Of a stretch of 16,251 nt of DNA, positions 15,083-16,251 are shown one piece after another. The translations under genes and the position numbers were made by a program. Source of the stretch: RGIG7179 sp051893555 (GTDB lineage Bacteria > Bacillota > Clostridia > Peptostreptococcales > Anaerovoracaceae). Positions within the stretch are counted from its first letter, which is position 1. Each line of letters opens with the position of its first letter. Under the pieces are notes generated by a model. That model was not told where the DNA came from and made no database searches. It was given only the letters and a program-made list of their open reading frames with translations. The DNA lies in contig JBJFHL010000021.1 of NCBI GenBank assembly GCA_051893555.1, forward strand, positions 1 through 16,251. The letters run 5' to 3'.

Positions 15083-15384
15083 TCATGCGATAAGTCTCTT
15101 CTCCTTCATTATCGTATTATATAATGCATTATCCTGATTTACCTCATGTATTTCATATACATCAACTGGTTTGTCGAAAGCTTTACGTAGCTCCTCAGCC
15201 AGTGTAAAATCAGAGTTTTCTTAAATGATTTTCCTCCGAAAACCAGAAAGTCCAAGTCACTATCTTCAGACGCTTCTCCTCTGGCATAAGAACCAAATAA
15301 ATAGACGGCTTCAACTTGATATTTCAATGCAATTGGTCTGACGATTGCTTCTATCTGATCCAACGTCAATATTTCTTTATTCAC
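15083..15384 (-). pseudogene. MntA-like minimal nucleotidyltransferase, frameshifted
   Basis: The first half is a minimal nucleotidyltransferase with the signature GSYARGEASEDSDLD, the GSx10DxD metal and nucleotide site. Around 15211-15216 one base is missing. The original frame runs into unrelated residues and stops at 15139, while the next frame carries the true ending (FTLAEELRKAF, then PVDVYEI, then a stop at 15083). Joined, they give about 100 residues, the normal family length. Members pair with HEPN toxins and neutralise them by nucleotide transfer, but no HEPN gene is next to this one. I place the start at the GTG at 15384 (AAGGTG just upstream). The truncated product keeps the active site but lacks the helical end, so it is probably inactive. 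A sequencing error is possible. Confidence 0.78.
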
Positions 15385-15525
15385 AATCTCACCTTCTCTC
15401 ATTTGGTTTTGGTGATTCTCTACTACAAAACCTACCTGCATTTCTATCAATAGAATCATATCGTTTTAATACACATGTAATACAAAAAACAAGTCACTTC
15501 ATCTTTTCGAGAAATTGGAATTTAC

Positions 15526-16074
15526 TTATTTCTTTATATCAAGAATTTTTAACACTTTCTCGAAATTATCTTCCAGTTTGTTCTCTCCATCTAAATATAA
15601 AATTTTGCATGAAAACGACTTTTCTAATTCATCATGCATTGCTTTACTTCTGATATCCATACCACCATTATCATACGATTTTGCCCATTCAATAAAATCA
15701 ATATGCTGTTGATACAAATCTCCACCTAATTCGATTCGTGCACCATATCTTTCCTTTTCTCTTATCATCAATCTTTCAATTCGTATACTCTGTTTCATCT
15801 CAATTCTTATAGCCAAGGTAAAATATGGAATCAGCTCTTCTCCCCAATCTGTAAGCGAACCAGATATGACAACATTCTCTGATTCTTTAATATCGTTTTT
15901 CATCAATTCTATTCGCTCTTTTTTAGGGCGTTTGTTCATGAATGGTGGCTCTGTTGGTATCCAGTAATAATTGTCTGTATCCATTAATGTGTATCCCAAT
16001 TCTTCACATATTTTCTTTCCCAATGTTGTTGTTCCCGATCCAGAAGCACCGAAAATATGAATTACATTTTTCAT
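15526..16074 (-). CDS. P-loop nucleotide kinase-like protein
   Basis: This 182-residue cytoplasmic protein is of the adenylate/shikimate kinase-like P-loop class. The nucleotide loop is GASGSGTTT (residues 9-17), where the usual lysine of GxxxxGK is replaced by threonine. This seems usual for this subfamily, which also shares DTDNYYW, PTEPPF, ISGSLTDWG and RIELGGDLYQQH. The substrate is unknown. The ATG at 16074 has GGAGGTG six bases before it; a GTG at 16089 is less likely because it would overlap that binding site. It is AT-rich like the neighbouring nucleotidyltransferase, and the two form an accessory segment separate from the GC-rich ICE operon. The fold call is good. The reaction is not known. 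Confidence 0.78.
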   Translation of the reverse strand: MKNVIHIFGASGSGTTTLGKKICEELGYTLMDTDNYYWIPTEPPFMNKRPKKERIELMKNDIKESENVVISGSLTDWGEELIPYFTLAIRIEMKQSIRIERLMIREKERYGARIELGGDLYQQHIDFIEWAKSYDNGGMDIRSKAMHDELEKSFSCKILYLDGENKLEDNFEKVLKILDIKK

Positions 16075-16099
16075 TATAAACACCTCCACAAATTGTAAT

Positions 16100-16243
16100 T
16101 TACCGATGTATTAAAACACCTTTCGTAAACCGTGTTTCGTTATGTGTTTCATATACTATATTCTTTTCTTCTTCTGTGCATCCAATCAGTATTTTGATTG
16201 TTGTTGACGAATTGATTTGACACCACAATGCTCTGCTTGCATG
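16100..16243 (-). other. Open frame at window edge, possible gene remnant
   Basis: Upstream of the kinase gene a minus-strand frame stays open for about 47 codons, ending TAA at 16100-16102, with a protein-like stretch (KILIGCTEEEKNIVYETHNE). It has no ATG and is preceded by a stop at 16244-16246. It may be a decayed gene end or chance in AT-rich DNA. I see no clear promoter or terminator for the kinase gene here. Confidence 0.2.
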
Positions 16244-16251
16244 TCATGGAT

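Noticed and set aside
15205..15220. Programmed ribosomal frameshift in the nucleotidyltransferase
   Set aside because: No slippery heptamer with a following pseudoknot or internal Shine-Dalgarno site is seen. A simple one-base loss explains it better.
1..16251. CRISPR arrays, tRNA or rRNA genes
   Set aside because: No regularly spaced repeats and no cloverleaf or rRNA-like sequence was seen on either strand.

Overview
The window is part of an integrative and conjugative element (ICE) from a low-GC Gram-positive, most likely a gut Clostridia-type Firmicute. The grounds are strong AGGAGG-type ribosome binding sites, a MobC/MOBP relaxase/PcfB/VirD4 mobilisation block, DUF5688 and DUF3846 proteins, and a giant thioester/VaFE surface protein with an LPXTG-like anchor. 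Every gene I accept lies on the minus strand, so the window is read from right to left. The host species cannot be fixed from the sequence.

Right edge (about 15083-16251). This AT-rich accessory segment holds a short open frame at the edge that may be a gene remnant, a small P-loop nucleotide kinase-like protein, and a MntA-type minimal nucleotidyltransferase broken by a one-base frameshift with no HEPN partner beside it. An intrinsic terminator closes the segment.

Accessory operon (5905-14913). A 2176-residue secreted, wall-anchored adhesin is followed by a previously uncalled 49-residue small protein, two tandem DUF5688 paralogues and a DUF3846 protein. Most of these genes overlap by 4-17 bases, so they are probably one translationally coupled operon. 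A second terminator-like hairpin sits just before the adhesin start.

Cargo island (about 3541-5800). The base composition drops sharply to AT-rich. Two genes form an ATPase plus TOPRIM/RloB-like pair of the kind known as abortive-infection or phage-defence modules (AbiL/RloAB type). They have their own promoter, whose -10 box lies inside a perfect palindrome. Hairpin clusters lie on both sides, and similar short ATCCTA...AAGTTT motifs occur at both edges. The cargo may therefore have entered at or beside the transfer origin.

Mobilisation block (135-3538). MobC-like accessory protein, relaxase, PcfB (DUF3801) and VirD4 coupling protein overlap one another in a tight operon. VirD4 stops just after its Walker B motif (residues 401-402), where an AT-rich sequence takes over. 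That sequence carries a perfect consensus promoter pointing out of the window. The likely reading is that another element has inserted into virD4, which would leave this copy unable to pump DNA by itself unless the rest of the protein is supplied elsewhere.
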